A DNA stretch of 64,000 bases from Galeruca laticollis (taxonomy: Eukaryota > Arthropoda > Insecta > Coleoptera > Chrysomelidae). Position 1 is the stretch's first letter; every line of letters begins with the position of its first letter. The position numbers and the translations under genes were made by a program. Below are positions 43,577 to 54,390 of the stretch, in pieces. The DNA lies in contig OY998178.1 of NCBI GenBank assembly GCA_963921935.1, positions 59,245,451 to 59,309,450 of the forward strand. Direction: 5' to 3'. A model generated the notes under the pieces. The model was not told the DNA's origin. It saw only the letters and a list, made by a program, of their open reading frames with translations, and made no database searches.

Positions 43577-43960
43577 TCAGTTTACTCGGAGATCTAGTGG
43601 CCAGATTCTTCTGTTGAGGGTAGGTTGTAGTAGTGGTTGTAGCATTGGATTTGGATGGTCTTCTAGTCTGTTGTGATGCTTGATGTTATTTTCTTGAATT
43701 ACGTTTTTTACATATGGAATCTTGAGGTCGTTATGTAAGGTTCTGTTTGACACATACCATGGTGCATTTGCCATGGATCGGATTATTTTTGACTGGGCTC
43801 TCTGGATGATGGAGATATTGGAATTACTTGCGCATCCCCAAAGCTCTGCACCATATGTCCATATTGGCTTTAATACCGTTTTGTAAATCAGTAGTTTGTT
43901 ATCTATTGAGAGTATGGAGTTTCTGCCTATAAGCCATTGGATTTCTTTAATTTTTAAGTC
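43577..43960 (-). pseudogene. Jockey-like ORF2 C-terminal end after frameshift
   Basis: Continues RT thumb sense (KQLDLKIKEIQWLIGRNSIL, MANAPWYVSNRTLHNDLKIP) to RIWPLDLRVN. It is out of frame with the RT body because the A-run at about 43972-43978 has seven A on this strand where the plus copy (1121-1128) has eight. A few codons present in the plus copy near the end (DRRLR) are missing. Confidence 0.9.
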
Positions 43961-45344
43961 TAGCTGTTTCCTTTTTTTACTATGTGGTGTTTCCAGGTAA
44001 GTTTTCGGTCAAAGTGGAGTCCAAGGTACTTAACTTGATTGCTCTGGGGTATTCTCACTTGGTTAATGTTGACTGGTGGGCAGTTCCCTTTTCGGAGTGT
44101 AAATGTTATGTGATTAGATTTTGACTCATTTACTTTTATCTTCCATTTTTCCAACCATATTTCCATCATATTTAGATGGTCCTGTAGGTAGTTGGATGCT
44201 ATCACTGGGTCTGAATAAGTTGCAAAAATGGCAGTATCATCTGCAAATGTTCCAATAGTAGTGTTGTCAGTTGTGGGTAGATCATGCGTGTATATTAAAT
44301 ATAGGAATGGTCCTAGGATACTTCCCTGTGGAACGCCTGAGTGAATTATCATATTGTCTGAGTTTTCTTCATTTACTTTTACTGTAAACTCTCGTTGATG
44401 GAGGTAGGCTTCTATGGCTTTGTAATAAGGACCTGGGAGAATTGTTTTTATCTTGCAAAGTAGACCTGGGTGCCAAACTTTGTCGAAGGCTTGGCTAATG
44501 TCTAAGAAGGTGGCTGTGCAATATTGTCGGTTTTCTAGGGATTCATTAATGGTGTTAACTATACGATGGCATTTTTGTATTGTTGAATGGTTTTGTCGGA
44601 ATCCGAATTGATGGCTTGGTAACCAATTTTGTGGGTTTAGCTCTGTGTTGATTTTGTTTAGAATAAGACGTTCGAGTAATTTTGCAATTGTTGATATTAA
44701 ACTTATGGGGCGGTAAGAACTGACATCTGTTCGGTTTTTCCCAGGCTTCAGTATCATTATGATTTGACCAATCTTTAGTGGTTTTGGCCAGTAGTTTAGT
44801 CTCAGTATTGCGTTGAAAATATGTAGCAGCTTGACTAGTCCTTTTTTAGGTAGTTCTTTTAACATTTTCGCTGTTATTAGGTCTATTCCTGGTGCTTTTT
44901 TTGGATTTAATGTGCCAATAACTTCTTTTATTTCTTTTGGTGTAATAATTATTGTTTGATGTGTTTGTAGTGGTTCGCCAAGGATTTGGTCTACTTCTTG
45001 AACTGGAACATTATTTTGTGGTGTAAAAACTTCAGATAGATGCTCAGCAAAGAGGATGGCCTTCTCTTTATCACTTCTAGCCCATGGTCCTGGAGGTGTT
45101 GAATATTTCCGTATTGGGGGTGATGTTGGTACAGGCTTTCTTTTGCCTTTTATTGGCTTCCATATAGAGTTGTCTTGCCTCTGTAGGTTTGATATATAGC
45201 TGTTAAACGATTCATTTTTTGTTTCAAGTAGTTTTAATTTTAGTTTGTTACTAATTTGGTTATATTTTGTTCTATTTGCTGGAGTATGTGTTCGTTGCCA
45301 TAAGGATCTCGCTTTTCGTTTTTCAGCCACTAGTTTTTTAATTT
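43960..45344 (-). CDS. Jockey-like ORF2: reverse transcriptase body
   Basis: 456 residues from MAEKRKARSLWQRTHTPANR, but the true protein joins the endonuclease upstream; the ATG is internal. Linker and RT motifs: PKKAPGIDLITAKMLKELPK, YRPISLISTIAKLLERLI, HQFGFRQNHSTIQ, FLDISQAFDKVWHPGLL, GVPQGSILGPFLYLIY, GTFADDTAIFATY, QVKYLGLHFDRKLTWKHHIV. The enzyme should be catalytically complete apart from the frameshifts at both ends. Confidence 0.92.
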
Positions 45345-46232
45345 CTAGGGGTATGTTGTTTTGTTGTTTTTTAGAATATTTATGGGTGTTGCTGTTCTGG
45401 CGGCATGTTGTAGTATTTTTATAAATTTTTCACAATCTTCTTCTATTTCAGTTGGTTCTTTCAATCTTGTTGAAAGGTCTACGGTGGCTTGAATAATTTG
45501 CCGGTAGGTGTCCCAATTCGTTTTCCAGTTGTGTAGTTTGGGCTTAGGGTCTTTTGTTATAACTGTAGTGCTTATTGTGGCTATTATAGGACTATGATCG
45601 GATGTCAGGTCATAACTTGGTATTATGTCTGTGTATGTTGTTGAGATTCCATTTGTTATTAGGAAGTCTAGTAGATCTGGGAGTTTGTTGGGATCAGTTG
45701 GCCAGTAAGTTGGTGTGCCAGTAGAAAGAAATGAATAATTGTTGTTGTGTAGTACTTGAGCTAGTTCCCTTCCTTTTGTTGTTATAATTCTTGAACCCCA
45801 CATCGTGTGCTTACTGTTGTAATCTCCCCCAGCTATAAATTTTGGACCTAATGTTTGGAGAAATTCCTCATATTGTTCTCTTTTTATATTGTGGCGCGGT
45901 GGACAATATACAGCTGTAATAGTGAAGTTGTATGGAAGTGTTTCGACTCTTATCGACGTTGCTTGAATGTGAACTTCCTCATATTTTAACAGTTCATAGT
46001 GCTTAATCTGGTTTTTGATTAGTATAGCAGTCCCACCATGGGCTGTACCATCAGGGTGATTAGTAAAGTATAGTTTGTATTTCGGAATATTGAAGTAGCT
46101 ACGGCTTGTGAAATGAGTTTCGCTAATTAACAATACATCAATGAAATTTGTTTCTAGGAATATTTTTATTTCCTCTTTATGTTTTAGAAGGCCATTGGCA
46201 TTCCATTGTGCTATTCTTATGTACTTAGCCAT
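45345..46232 (-). CDS. Jockey-like ORF2: APE-type endonuclease
   Basis: 295 residues from MAKYIRIAQWNANGLLKHKE. Catalytic landmarks: QWNANG, VLLISETHF, GGTAILIKNQI, PPRHNIKREQYEEFLQ, AGGDYNSKHTMWGS, DLLDFLITNG and SDHSPIIATI, so the fold is complete. It begins 3 bp after the ORF1 stop, consistent with reinitiation. It ends at a TAG at 45345 through a one-base shift in a CCCC run; one base changed would lead into the RT frame. Confidence 0.92.
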   Translation of the reverse strand: MAKYIRIAQWNANGLLKHKEEIKIFLETNFIDVLLISETHFTSRSYFNIPKYKLYFTNHPDGTAHGGTAILIKNQIKHYELLKYEEVHIQATSIRVETLPYNFTITAVYCPPRHNIKREQYEEFLQTLGPKFIAGGDYNSKHTMWGSRIITTKGRELAQVLHNNNYSFLSTGTPTYWPTDPNKLPDLLDFLITNGISTTYTDIIPSYDLTSDHSPIIATISTTVITKDPKPKLHNWKTNWDTYRQIIQATVDLSTRLKEPTEIEEDCEKFIKILQHAARTATPINILKNNKTTYP

Positions 46233-46234
46233 TA

Positions 46235-47629
46235 CTATTTAATTTTGTTGATGAGCGTGGTCATCATGCTGAGGACCATACCATTTTGCTGTATGAGTTG
46301 GTTGAATAAGTTCCTAAATTCATCCAAGAATTTGTTTAACACCATAGTTGTATCTGTCTCTTTCAATGTTACAGCGTAGCTTTTGCCCGTAGTTGTTTGT
46401 TGTATGTTTCTGGCATATGTCTCGTTGTTGTAAATTGGAGGTACTGTTGATTGTTGCCTATTATTTTTAGTGTTTCCTTTTGATATTTTTAGGTAGTGTT
46501 CACAACCCCTATAGTTAGCGGGGTGATTTCCTCCACATAAGGCACATTTTGCCGGCGTGTCTCTGGTTTTACTACATGTAGTAGTATTATGTGATCCTCC
46601 ACATTTTACACATATATATGGTTTATTGCAGTACGATTTCGAATGACCATACTGCTGGCATCTTGTACATTGTATTATATTGTTTCTCTGAGTGCGAGGG
46701 GGTTCTATTTGTACCACCCTGTTTTGCAGGCCTGTTATTTTATAGATATCTTTATTGTTTTGAGCAGGTTCTAGATCCACAAAGAACAGGTTTAGCGGTT
46801 CTTTAGTTGTTCTATGTAGAACATTAGTAATATTTCTTACTGTATGTCCTAGTTGCGTCAATTCGCTTTTTATGTCTTCTAGATTTGTTGAGTGATGTAG
46901 ATATCTTATAACTATCCTGTATGCTCTTTCTTCTTTTAGTTGGTAAGTATGGTGATATATATTCTTTTCTCTAAATTCCTTGACAAGTTTTCTGTAGGTG
47001 TCTGACGTTTTACAGTTTATCTTGACGACATTATTGACTAAGGTTTTAGTTTGGTAATCTTGTTTGTTGACTATTTCTTCGATTCTTTTCACCATTTCAT
47101 TGTAATTTTGCACTCCGTGAACAAATATTGGTGGAGTTTTTATAACATTGGTACTTGCCTCTTTTGCATTGTTTGCACCATCTGGTTCATTTGGTAATTC
47201 TTGGAATTTATTGCTAAGTGTAATTGTATTTTCAGTTGTCTTTTGTTTATTATTGCACACTTTCTTTCTTTTGTAACTTCTTATTACTTGCCATTCATTG
47301 CTGTTTGTCTCATTTACTTCTTCTTCATCCTCGCTAGTGGATGTCATTCTTTGTATATGGTGTCCCCTCTCTTCATTGTTTGCGTAAATATTGTCTAACA
47401 TTGGTGGTGGTCCCTGGTTGGTTGTAGCATAGTTTAAATAGTTTTGAGATGACATTGGTTGATTTATCATAACTGCATTTGAGGGAGTGTACATTTGTGG
47501 CTGGTATTGTATTGCATTGTTTGAGTGTTGTATTTGGCTATTTAATTGTGGATAACCCTGTATATTAATGTGTTGATGAATTGGTTGCCCGTTATTATCA
47601 TATCCGATAAGGTTCCCTGGAGAAAACAT
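46235..47629 (-). CDS. Jockey-like ORF1 (gag), intact
   Basis: 464 residues, uninterrupted. N-terminal Gln/Asn/Pro-rich region, an acidic SEDEEEVNETNSNEWQVI segment, RRM-like core (about 175-290: VNNVVKINCKTSDTYRKLVK, YRIVIRYLHHSTNLEDIKSE), and three zinc knuckles (CTRCQQYGHSKSYC, CVKCGGSHNTTTC, CALCGGNHPANYRGC), then a helical C-terminus. It coats element RNA and directs it to the nucleus. Start chosen at the first ATG after the 5' UTR. Confidence 0.93.
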   Translation of the reverse strand: MFSPGNLIGYDNNGQPIHQHINIQGYPQLNSQIQHSNNAIQYQPQMYTPSNAVMINQPMSSQNYLNYATTNQGPPPMLDNIYANNEERGHHIQRMTSTSEDEEEVNETNSNEWQVIRSYKRKKVCNNKQKTTENTITLSNKFQELPNEPDGANNAKEASTNVIKTPPIFVHGVQNYNEMVKRIEEIVNKQDYQTKTLVNNVVKINCKTSDTYRKLVKEFREKNIYHHTYQLKEERAYRIVIRYLHHSTNLEDIKSELTQLGHTVRNITNVLHRTTKEPLNLFFVDLEPAQNNKDIYKITGLQNRVVQIEPPRTQRNNIIQCTRCQQYGHSKSYCNKPYICVKCGGSHNTTTCSKTRDTPAKCALCGGNHPANYRGCEHYLKISKGNTKNNRQQSTVPPIYNNETYARNIQQTTTGKSYAVTLKETDTTMVLNKFLDEFRNLFNQLIQQNGMVLSMMTTLINKIK

Positions 47630-47808
47630 TTTGTTGTGGTGTTTTTTTTTATCACTAACACTTAAGAACTTGTTTTATTGTCTATTAATCACCGCAAAAA
47701 ATTATCATTTATTATCACCGCAAAATTTAACATTATCGTTGTCGGATTCTCGCAGCGCTTCGAATATTTGTCGGTCCGTCTTTACGCTACGAAATCTAAA
47801 ACGAAACT

Positions 47809-47820
47809 AAAACATATTCG
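47809..47820 (+). repeat. Target-site duplication, right copy
   Basis: 'aaaacatattcg', twin of 43430-43441. Confidence 0.9.
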
Positions 47821-48079
47821 TGTACAATTTCATTACAATGTTGTCAGTAGTTTCGGCAAAATCGTAATAAATTTTTTTCTTCAACGCCCTTTATCTTGAA
47901 TACGGATGGCGTTACGAAAATGTTTTACTAAGCAAATCACAATTATTTTTCAGTTTGCTACCTATCCTTTTCTTGAAACACCCTGTATATAGTGTATATA
48001 TGTATATATATGTTTTATTTATTTTATTATTTCAATTTAATTAGATATGAGATAATTTTATTTTCATTTGATTAATTTG
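47821..48079. other. Noncoding stretch before the tandem units
   Basis: No gene. 'gaaacaccctgtatat' at 47975 resembles a motif found at the ends of many insect repeats. Confidence 0.4.
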
Positions 48080-48453
48080 TGTGGCTAGCTCAGTTATTAA
48101 TTAATTATGATATTGTTCGGGAGCATGAGACTCATTCTACCCTTCGAGTTCTGGCTTTGTTTGGATTATTTTGCTTACGTAAAATAAAAAGAAACACTGT
48201 ACTTTCAATGATTTAATTTTATAACGAAATTTTTATTTAAATATTTATAAAATAGTTACGCCTATGGAATTACTAAAACATAGTCATAAATGATATCATA
48301 CATCATCCTATGCGCATGCTCAACTAAATGCGAATGGATACGAGAAATACCGAACGTTTCTTATAGACGCTCTGCATCTGCGTGGATATTCGATGTATCA
48401 TAGAATCGTTGTCGTTATATTAATGTTGATGGGTTTTGCATAAAAGAATTTAT

Positions 48454-48499
<46 letters not shown>

Positions 48500-49545
48500 A
48501 AGATAAAAATGTTCGGAAGAAATAGGTTACAAAATTATATATACAATTGGAAATATTATATGAATGGATTAAGATGCATTTTTCTTATATGATTCGAAAT
48601 GACGTAAGTACAAACATTGTTTTATTACAGAATAGGCCTTTTTAAATAATATTGAAATTTTGTCTATTGAATAAACTACATAGTCTTTTTCTTTTTTTTT
48701 ATAGATCGATCATATAGACGCAAGAATTATTATATACATGGAAATAGTCACTGAATTTATATTCGATAGTTATTATTCTTATTATTGGCCAATAATATTT
48801 AAAGAAGCAGTGATGTCTGGATTCTGGATCAAATTCGTCTGGAAACGGGAACACGCCTTCCGAAGTTCAAGCTGCGTAATTTCTTGAGAATTTTGGATAT
48901 TCTCACGGCTAAAACTGGATACATATACCTGTGAGTGTTCTTAGTTTTATATTTATTAGGAATCTATAGCTTTGATCATGAAAATTTGTGATTTTACTTG
49001 AAATTTCTGGAAAACTTGTGCATCACCTCCTCGCTATTTCGACGCCAAAAACCAACTACCCACGCTTCTTTTCGATCGTCAATTTTTTAATCAACAAATA
49101 ATATATTGTTTTCCAGCTCACTGATTTTCAATAAAGTTTTGTTTAATTTTAGTTGATCAAAATTTGTCCTGTCATTTTTACACCAATCACATTCTTTCTG
49201 GAGCTGTCGAACTATATTCACAATTGCAACACTTTATGAAGTTTTTGAAAACATATATGAATGTGAATTTCACTTGAAAATTATCTGTTTTCTTTTATAA
49301 TTCAACGAATTTCAATACAACCAGTCTTTTGCAGATAGTGAAATTCATTGTTATATTTCGATATGACAATGTCTAGTTTTGTTTTGACATTTATGACAAC
49401 TTGAAAATAATATTTATATTTATGGACATAAATTCTTTTATATAATATATATATATTATACTATATGTAGGATAGTATAATTACTTTCCTTTTGATTATA
49501 AAATTTAAATGTAGATGTTTATTATTTAGAATTGTTGTTTAGTTT
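48080..49545 (+). repeat. Tandem 1.47-kb unit, copy 1 (with conserved splice sites)
   Basis: Starts 'ggctagctcagtta' and shares with copy 2, in the same order: 'cgggagcatgaga', 'aaataaaaagaaacac', 'cataaaagaattta', 'acgtaagtac' (donor at 48604), pyrimidine tract and 'tagatcgatcatat' (exon start 48705), 'attattggccaataat', 'gtgagt' (donor at 48931), 'atttcttgaaattt'-type sequence and an 'ccagctcactgatttt' acceptor-like end. A (TA)n tract at 48465-48497 is special to this copy. No long ORF is shared, so it may be a noncoding transcript unit or a mobile element. Confidence 0.7.
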
Positions 49546-50900
49546 GGCTAGCTCAGTTGGTTATTGTTATTTTGTTTAGTAATTTATTTTAATTTGATTA
49601 TTCGGGAGCATGAAATCCTTTTTCTCTTTGAGTCCTGGCATTTTATATTGTTGTAATTGTTTAAATAAAAAGAAAACACATTATTTTGAAATCAATTTAA
49701 TTTTAAATTTAATATTTTATATATTTGATAAAAATAATATGAGACGCCACTGGTTATATTGTATCTACTTATTTATTTTAATAATTCATCAATACGCATG
49801 CGTGGAAAAACTAGTCATGCGCTTTAGCATAAAACGAACAATTCTTATACGTAAGAAGCATCTATTCATATTATACCAAGTTTGTTGAAGATGCAGACAA
49901 ATGAATCGTTCAAACACATAAAAGAATTTATATATATATCATAGTTATATATGATACAAAATTGCTGTGGAGAGAAAATAGTTATATACATAGATAGAAA
50001 TATAGGAATTATATACAGATGGGCATAGTTATTACATTATGAAATTTCAATCACCAAATTTATGCAATTACACAATGGCGTAAGTACATATTTCAATTCA
50101 TTTAAAATACGGCCTTTTATTAATTTTAACGATTTATGCAATTAATTCACTATATAAAGTCTGTTTCTTTCTTTTTTAGATCGATCATATGTGCAAAAGT
50201 TTATCAATTTATGAAATTAAGTACTTATTTGAGTATTTTGAGTTTTTACTCTGATTATTGGCCAATAATGATTTAAAAACACTGACCTGTTGCTCTTGAA
50301 TTGGCATGAAAGTCTCTGGATCCCAGGAACACTCCGCTGAAGCCCCAAAAAACCAAAATTGATGAAAATTTCGCAGATTCTTGCCGAAAAACTTGATACA
50401 ATTGACTGTGAGTATTACTAAGATTGTATTTAATAGTACTTTATAGGTTTAAATGTGTTAAACCGGGAATTTCTTGAAATTTCAGGAACACCATCACACA
50501 CACTCCTCGCTTCTTGACACCAGCTTCCCTTCTTCCTTAAGCGTCCCCTCGATTCTCTACTTTTTTCAACAAACAGTCTTTTGTTCTTTTTCAGGTCACT
50601 ATTTCAAAGTTTATTTGTTGATTCACAATTTGTTATGTCATATTTTATAACCAATAAAATATTGTCTTTTGCAATCAGATTAATTGAAACTTCTTTCACT
50701 TATTAAAAATTTCATACATACACTCTTTTACATTATTAGTTCATTTATAGAGTTCCTATGAGTTTTTTCATCATACAAATAAATTAAAATTGGTTATACA
50801 TAGATACATTTACATGGTACAACATTCAATATTGTTATTGATAGTATATCCTTGTTACACTCATATTAATTATAAATATAAATTCTCTTATGTTATTTGT
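49546..50900 (+). repeat. Tandem 1.47-kb unit, copy 2
   Basis: Same order of landmarks as copy 1, offset by about 1475 bp: donor at 50080, acceptor before 50180, donor at 50408. The central exon is 228 nt here against 226 nt in copy 1. Overall identity is moderate, but splice signals, 'attattggccaataat' and the start block are well kept. The right edge is unclear. Confidence 0.7.
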
Positions 50901-51463
50901 CTAAACTCTTTGCATTATATTATTTATAATAAACTTTAACAAATTACTATTTATTGATTCAACGTTCATTTTATTTACCATATATCATTTATCTATATGT
51001 CATTATTTGTTTATCTATGAAAATCTATTGAATTCTATTCTATTCAATATTTGTATTTGTTTTTTATTCTTAAATTAATGATTATAATGAATTATCTATA
51101 ATAATCTTTGTATTCTCATGTAACTACTTATATCTAAAATTCTCTTGACTTGACTATATAATTATATCTTTTTAGGTGAACAGCTGGTTATGGTATGGAA
51201 AATATTCTTCGTCTTAGGCAACTTTATTTACATCATTACATTGGTTAGGCAATCTCTATATTTTGTATTATTATTGAGGTAATTCTTTATTTATTATATT
51301 GATATAGGCTATTATTTAATATATCTTTATTTGATATGTTGTTTAAATTAATAAAAGTGTTTCCTTTTTACTTGTTTTCTTAAATTATATTATTTTCATA
51401 TATTTTAATACTAGCAACATATTTTTATAATACTAATTCTCTTATTATCTATGATATCTGGTT

Positions 51464-51511
<48 letters not shown>

Positions 51512-51941
51512 TTTGCTTTCGTTATTTGTACTATTTAAATTCTATAGTAGCAAATATTTCCTTAAATCCATCATCATTTTATCATTCATTGACTCCATAA
51601 ATTTGATATAAATTGTGACATATAAATTACCTTTATGTCATTGATATTTTTATCTTCTAAACTTATCTAATTCTTTATACTAAATATGAACATGATTTAT
51701 ATTATTACTGTTTAACTAATACTTATATTAAATTTAGACAATTATTAAGGTAATTTCTTTATATTTATTGTTGCTCTTTTTAATTATTATAAACAAATGA
51801 TTTAATATATTATGACTTTATATGCATTTTTACTTATGATAGTGGTTTTTATAATGTGTTTTTAATTACATAGTTTCCATTTTAAATACTAAGCAAAATA
51901 TTCTCAAACATCTGATTAATATATATATAAGATATATGGTT

Positions 51942-52002
<61 letters not shown>

Positions 52003-52325
52003 TTTGGAACAAGGGGTTGTTTAGGCATCCGAAACACCAAAACGAAAAACTGCATTGAAATTTGTCGAAGTTGCGTCATTCTACTCTGTACAATAGCCTT
52101 ATTTCATTCTGAAATAAGCTTAAAAATAAAAGGATTATGTAGATGAAGACGATGATATAAGGAAATAAAACAAAAGGATATGAAAGAAAGGTTAAAATAG
52201 ATGCTTGTACCATGAGACAACAAAATAAACAGCAACAACTAGATGATAGCTGCATCATTTTCCAAACTGATACTTTAGTGATATCTATTTTCATTTTTTT
52301 AGAAATCCTCATACCCGAAACTTAC
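50901..52325. other. AT-rich intronic stretch with a diverged 470-bp tandem repeat
   Basis: 51270-51510 and 51738-51998 share 'ggtaattctttat'-like starts and 'gatat.tggttcaatatata' ends, each finishing in a (TA)n tract (51466-51510, 51944-51998). No gene recognised; 52000-52080 on the minus strand reads a short frame of no known family. Confidence 0.5.
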
Positions 52326-52502
52326 CTGTAATGTATGCATTGCTTCCCTGATATCCCGATTTTGCACTTCTTCATAAAATATTAGACTGAATCCATAACA
52401 TCTTTTCCCGTCTTCTCTTGTTATAACATATGAATGAAAATTTGGAGCTTGAGTTACTGAATGTTTCTGAGTACGAAATTTGAGTCCAGCTGGCAAAGAA
52501 AA
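52326..52502 (-). CDS. DENN-domain Rab-GEF, exon (uDENN)
   Basis: A 177-nt exon, phase 0 at both ends. Acceptor 'gcgtttcag' (AG 52504-52503), donor 'gtaagt' at 52325. It reads FSLPAGLKFRTQKHSVTQAP, NFHSYVITREDGKRCYGFSL, IFYEEVQNRDIREAMHTLQ. The FHSFxITREDGxRxYGxxLxFYEE block is the upstream DENN (uDENN) signature shared by DENND5 and relatives. An alternative is an ORF start at the ATG at 52541, which would need no acceptor, but the phase and family alignment favour splicing. Earlier exons must lie at higher coordinates and were not recognised. Confidence 0.88.
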
Positions 52503-52547
52503 CTGAAACGCATTTTGATTTCTTGTTAAAATAATTTTCATTAAATA

Positions 52548-52866
52548 CTACTTTTCCGTCGACCGTTCATTTACGATGTATTTTAACGCACTCAAAATCG
52601 TTAATTACTTACCCCTATTAAAGAGTGATTTTCTATTAATCAACGATTTTATTATATGCAACCCAACGTACATTGTTCTTATACGTTTATAATGGCAGTG
52701 ACCTGTGGTGCAGTAGGCTTGCCTATTATGCATTAGGCTTGCCTATTAAAACAGTTGAAATCAAGTAGCTGTGTTACTACTATCTGTCATTGTATGTCAT
52801 TATTAATTTTATTTAAAATTCTATGTATATTTTAAAATCAAAAGTAGGGTCGACGGAAAAATTTTG
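52548..52866. repeat. Possible short inverted-repeat element
   Basis: 'ttttccgtcgacc' at 52551-52563 is the reverse complement of 52848-52860. About 310 bp apart; inner sequence similarity is weak. It starts only 46 bp upstream of the exon acceptor (in transcript order). Confidence 0.4.
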
Positions 52867-52887
52867 TAACAAATCGTTATTTAAGAT

Positions 52888-52950
52888 GGCGATTAACAAT
52901 CTCGAACATTAACGAGCTCGCTCGTTAAATTATCTCGATTGTTAATCGCC
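52888..52950. repeat. Near-perfect hairpin, about 29-bp arms
   Basis: 'ggcgattaacaatctcga' ... 'taacgag' pairs with 'ctcgttaa' ... 'tcgattgttaatcgcc' around 'ctcg'. Two small mismatches. Confidence 0.8.
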
Positions 52951-53680
52951 CTTATTAATATACTTGTTTGTTAAATAACTATTAAAGTAACCAAATTTTG
53001 GTATGTACATTATTTGTTTATTGAAATATGTCTTCTTAAGCAAGCAACAACTTCGTCTTAAATCTAAAAGACTTTTAGGTATATGTGTTCAGTCCAAAGC
53101 ATTTTTTGAAATATCAAATAATTGTCTGAAACCTATAGGATTTTAAAGTTTCAACCACTTTTCAAATTGATCAAAATGTTGATCTACGCAATACTGCATA
53201 GTTATCATCGAACAACATACAGTAATTATTAAAAAGGAGTTTTTCTACTCCTATTTCTGAAATACAACTTTACGTATCGATAAAAATGCGTGAAGTTCAA
53301 GTTTTAATACCGGTGCGTAGAGTGCAATGCCATTCTTATGGGATTTATTTTACGCATCGCTGCCATAAGAGCTAATATACTTTTTATAATTCACGTATAC
53401 AAAATTTACTTTGTTACATCAAAAACAGTGTCACAAAATAACCATTTCAGCATCGTTTTTGGTAACTTTTTATACAGTTGGAAGCACTGTTTAACTTATG
53501 GCTAACAAACTGACATTTATAACTGGTATTGGACGGTGGACCCATGGCGATAAATTTTCTAATAAAGTTTGACGAATTTAAATGATTTGAATAAAAACAA
53601 TAATATTAAATATAAACAATATATAAATTATAAGGTAAGTCATGATTTGTAATGTCAATCGTATGTAATTCAATTTCTAA
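52951..53680. other. Noncoding stretch
   Basis: No gene, RNA or larger repeat recognised. Confidence 0.4.
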
Positions 53681-53889
53681 TTTTTCAGCATTCAATTGTT
53701 TTCACGTGCAGAACAAATGACGGAATTATGTACGTAAATGGAAGCAAATCACAACATAAATACCATATACATATTTTTGTTTAGATTTTTCAGCATTGAA
53801 ATGTTTTCACGTGCAGAACAAATGACGGAATTATGAACGTAAATGGAAGCAATCAAAACATAAATACCATATAAATATTTTTGTTTAAA
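53681..53889 (+). repeat. 105-bp tandem duplication
   Basis: Units 53681-53785 and 53786-53889 share 'ttttcacgtgcagaacaaat' and 'cataaataccatata'. Very similar, so recent. A third partial start ('tttttcag') follows. Confidence 0.9.
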
Positions 53890-54139
53890 TTTTTCAGGTA
53901 GTAAATCATTGACTGCATTATCAGTAATATTGCGAAGTTTTGAGGGAGTGCATGATAATTCGCTGTTTAGTTCCATATTCATAAATTTCGAACTATGTAT
54001 TAGTAACTTAATAAACATTCAATTTTTTTAAAATTTCTGTCAACTGTATATGCGAGGGTTACCAACATAAATAAAGAAACACAACAAACCCCAATATTGC
54101 AATTATATTTTTATGAAAAACATTTTGGCACTATCATTA

Positions 54140-54290
54140 TAAAAAACAGTATGTAAAACTCTTATCACAATGACATTTTGTAGTACTGGTGCTTTACGTA
54201 ACTCACCGCTTCGCGGTTCGTTACGCAAACTGCACTCGTACTACAAAATGAGTCATTGTGACACTTGTTTTACAATATACTATTTACGCA
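54140..54290. repeat. Hairpin element, family member 3 (left of the recombinase)
   Basis: Arms 'cacaatgaca.ttttgtagta' (from 54166) and 'tactacaaaatgagtcattg' (to 54262), with GC-rich centre 'accgcttcgcggttcgttac'. Right edge 'acaatatactatttacgca'. It resembles the hairpin at 58.75 kb in centre ('cgcttcgc...cgcaaact') and edges, and lies about 100 bp before the recombinase start. Confidence 0.8.
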
Positions 54291-54390
54291 CAGATGAAAA
54301 ATCATGTGCTTTAGAAATATATTTTTATCACGTTTAAAAACGTCAAACTCATTCGCGTGATTCTTTATGTGTTGTGCGCGCTAATAATCA

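Larger units (their letters stand above)
43442..47808 (-). mobile_element. Near-complete Jockey-clade retrotransposon
   Basis: 4367 bp between perfect 12-bp target duplications. In coding order: 5' UTR from 47808 (starts 'agtttcgttttagatttcgt'), ORF1 47629-46235, ORF2 46232 to about 43577, 3' UTR ending 'caataaatagtg' and A10. It is almost identical to the copy at 1-1665. Only two one-base frameshifts, both in homopolymer runs, disrupt ORF2, plus a small deletion close to its end. Recent insertion in the DENN intron, same strand as the host gene. Confidence 0.95.

Noticed and set aside
46591..47899. Plus-strand frames opposite Jockey ORF1
   Set aside because: Shadows of an intact, motif-bearing minus-strand ORF.
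48081..48180. A genuine tRNA-Lys gene at the start of the tandem unit
   Set aside because: A-box to B-box spacing is too long, acceptor stems do not pair, and no valid anticodon loop forms.
51882..52079. A short minus-strand exon (MTQLRQISMQFFVLVF)
   Set aside because: Runs into poly-Ile/Tyr from TA repeats and shows no link to the DENN phases.
54161..54264. Rho-independent type terminator
   Set aside because: Not applicable in nuclear DNA; it belongs to the dispersed hairpin family.
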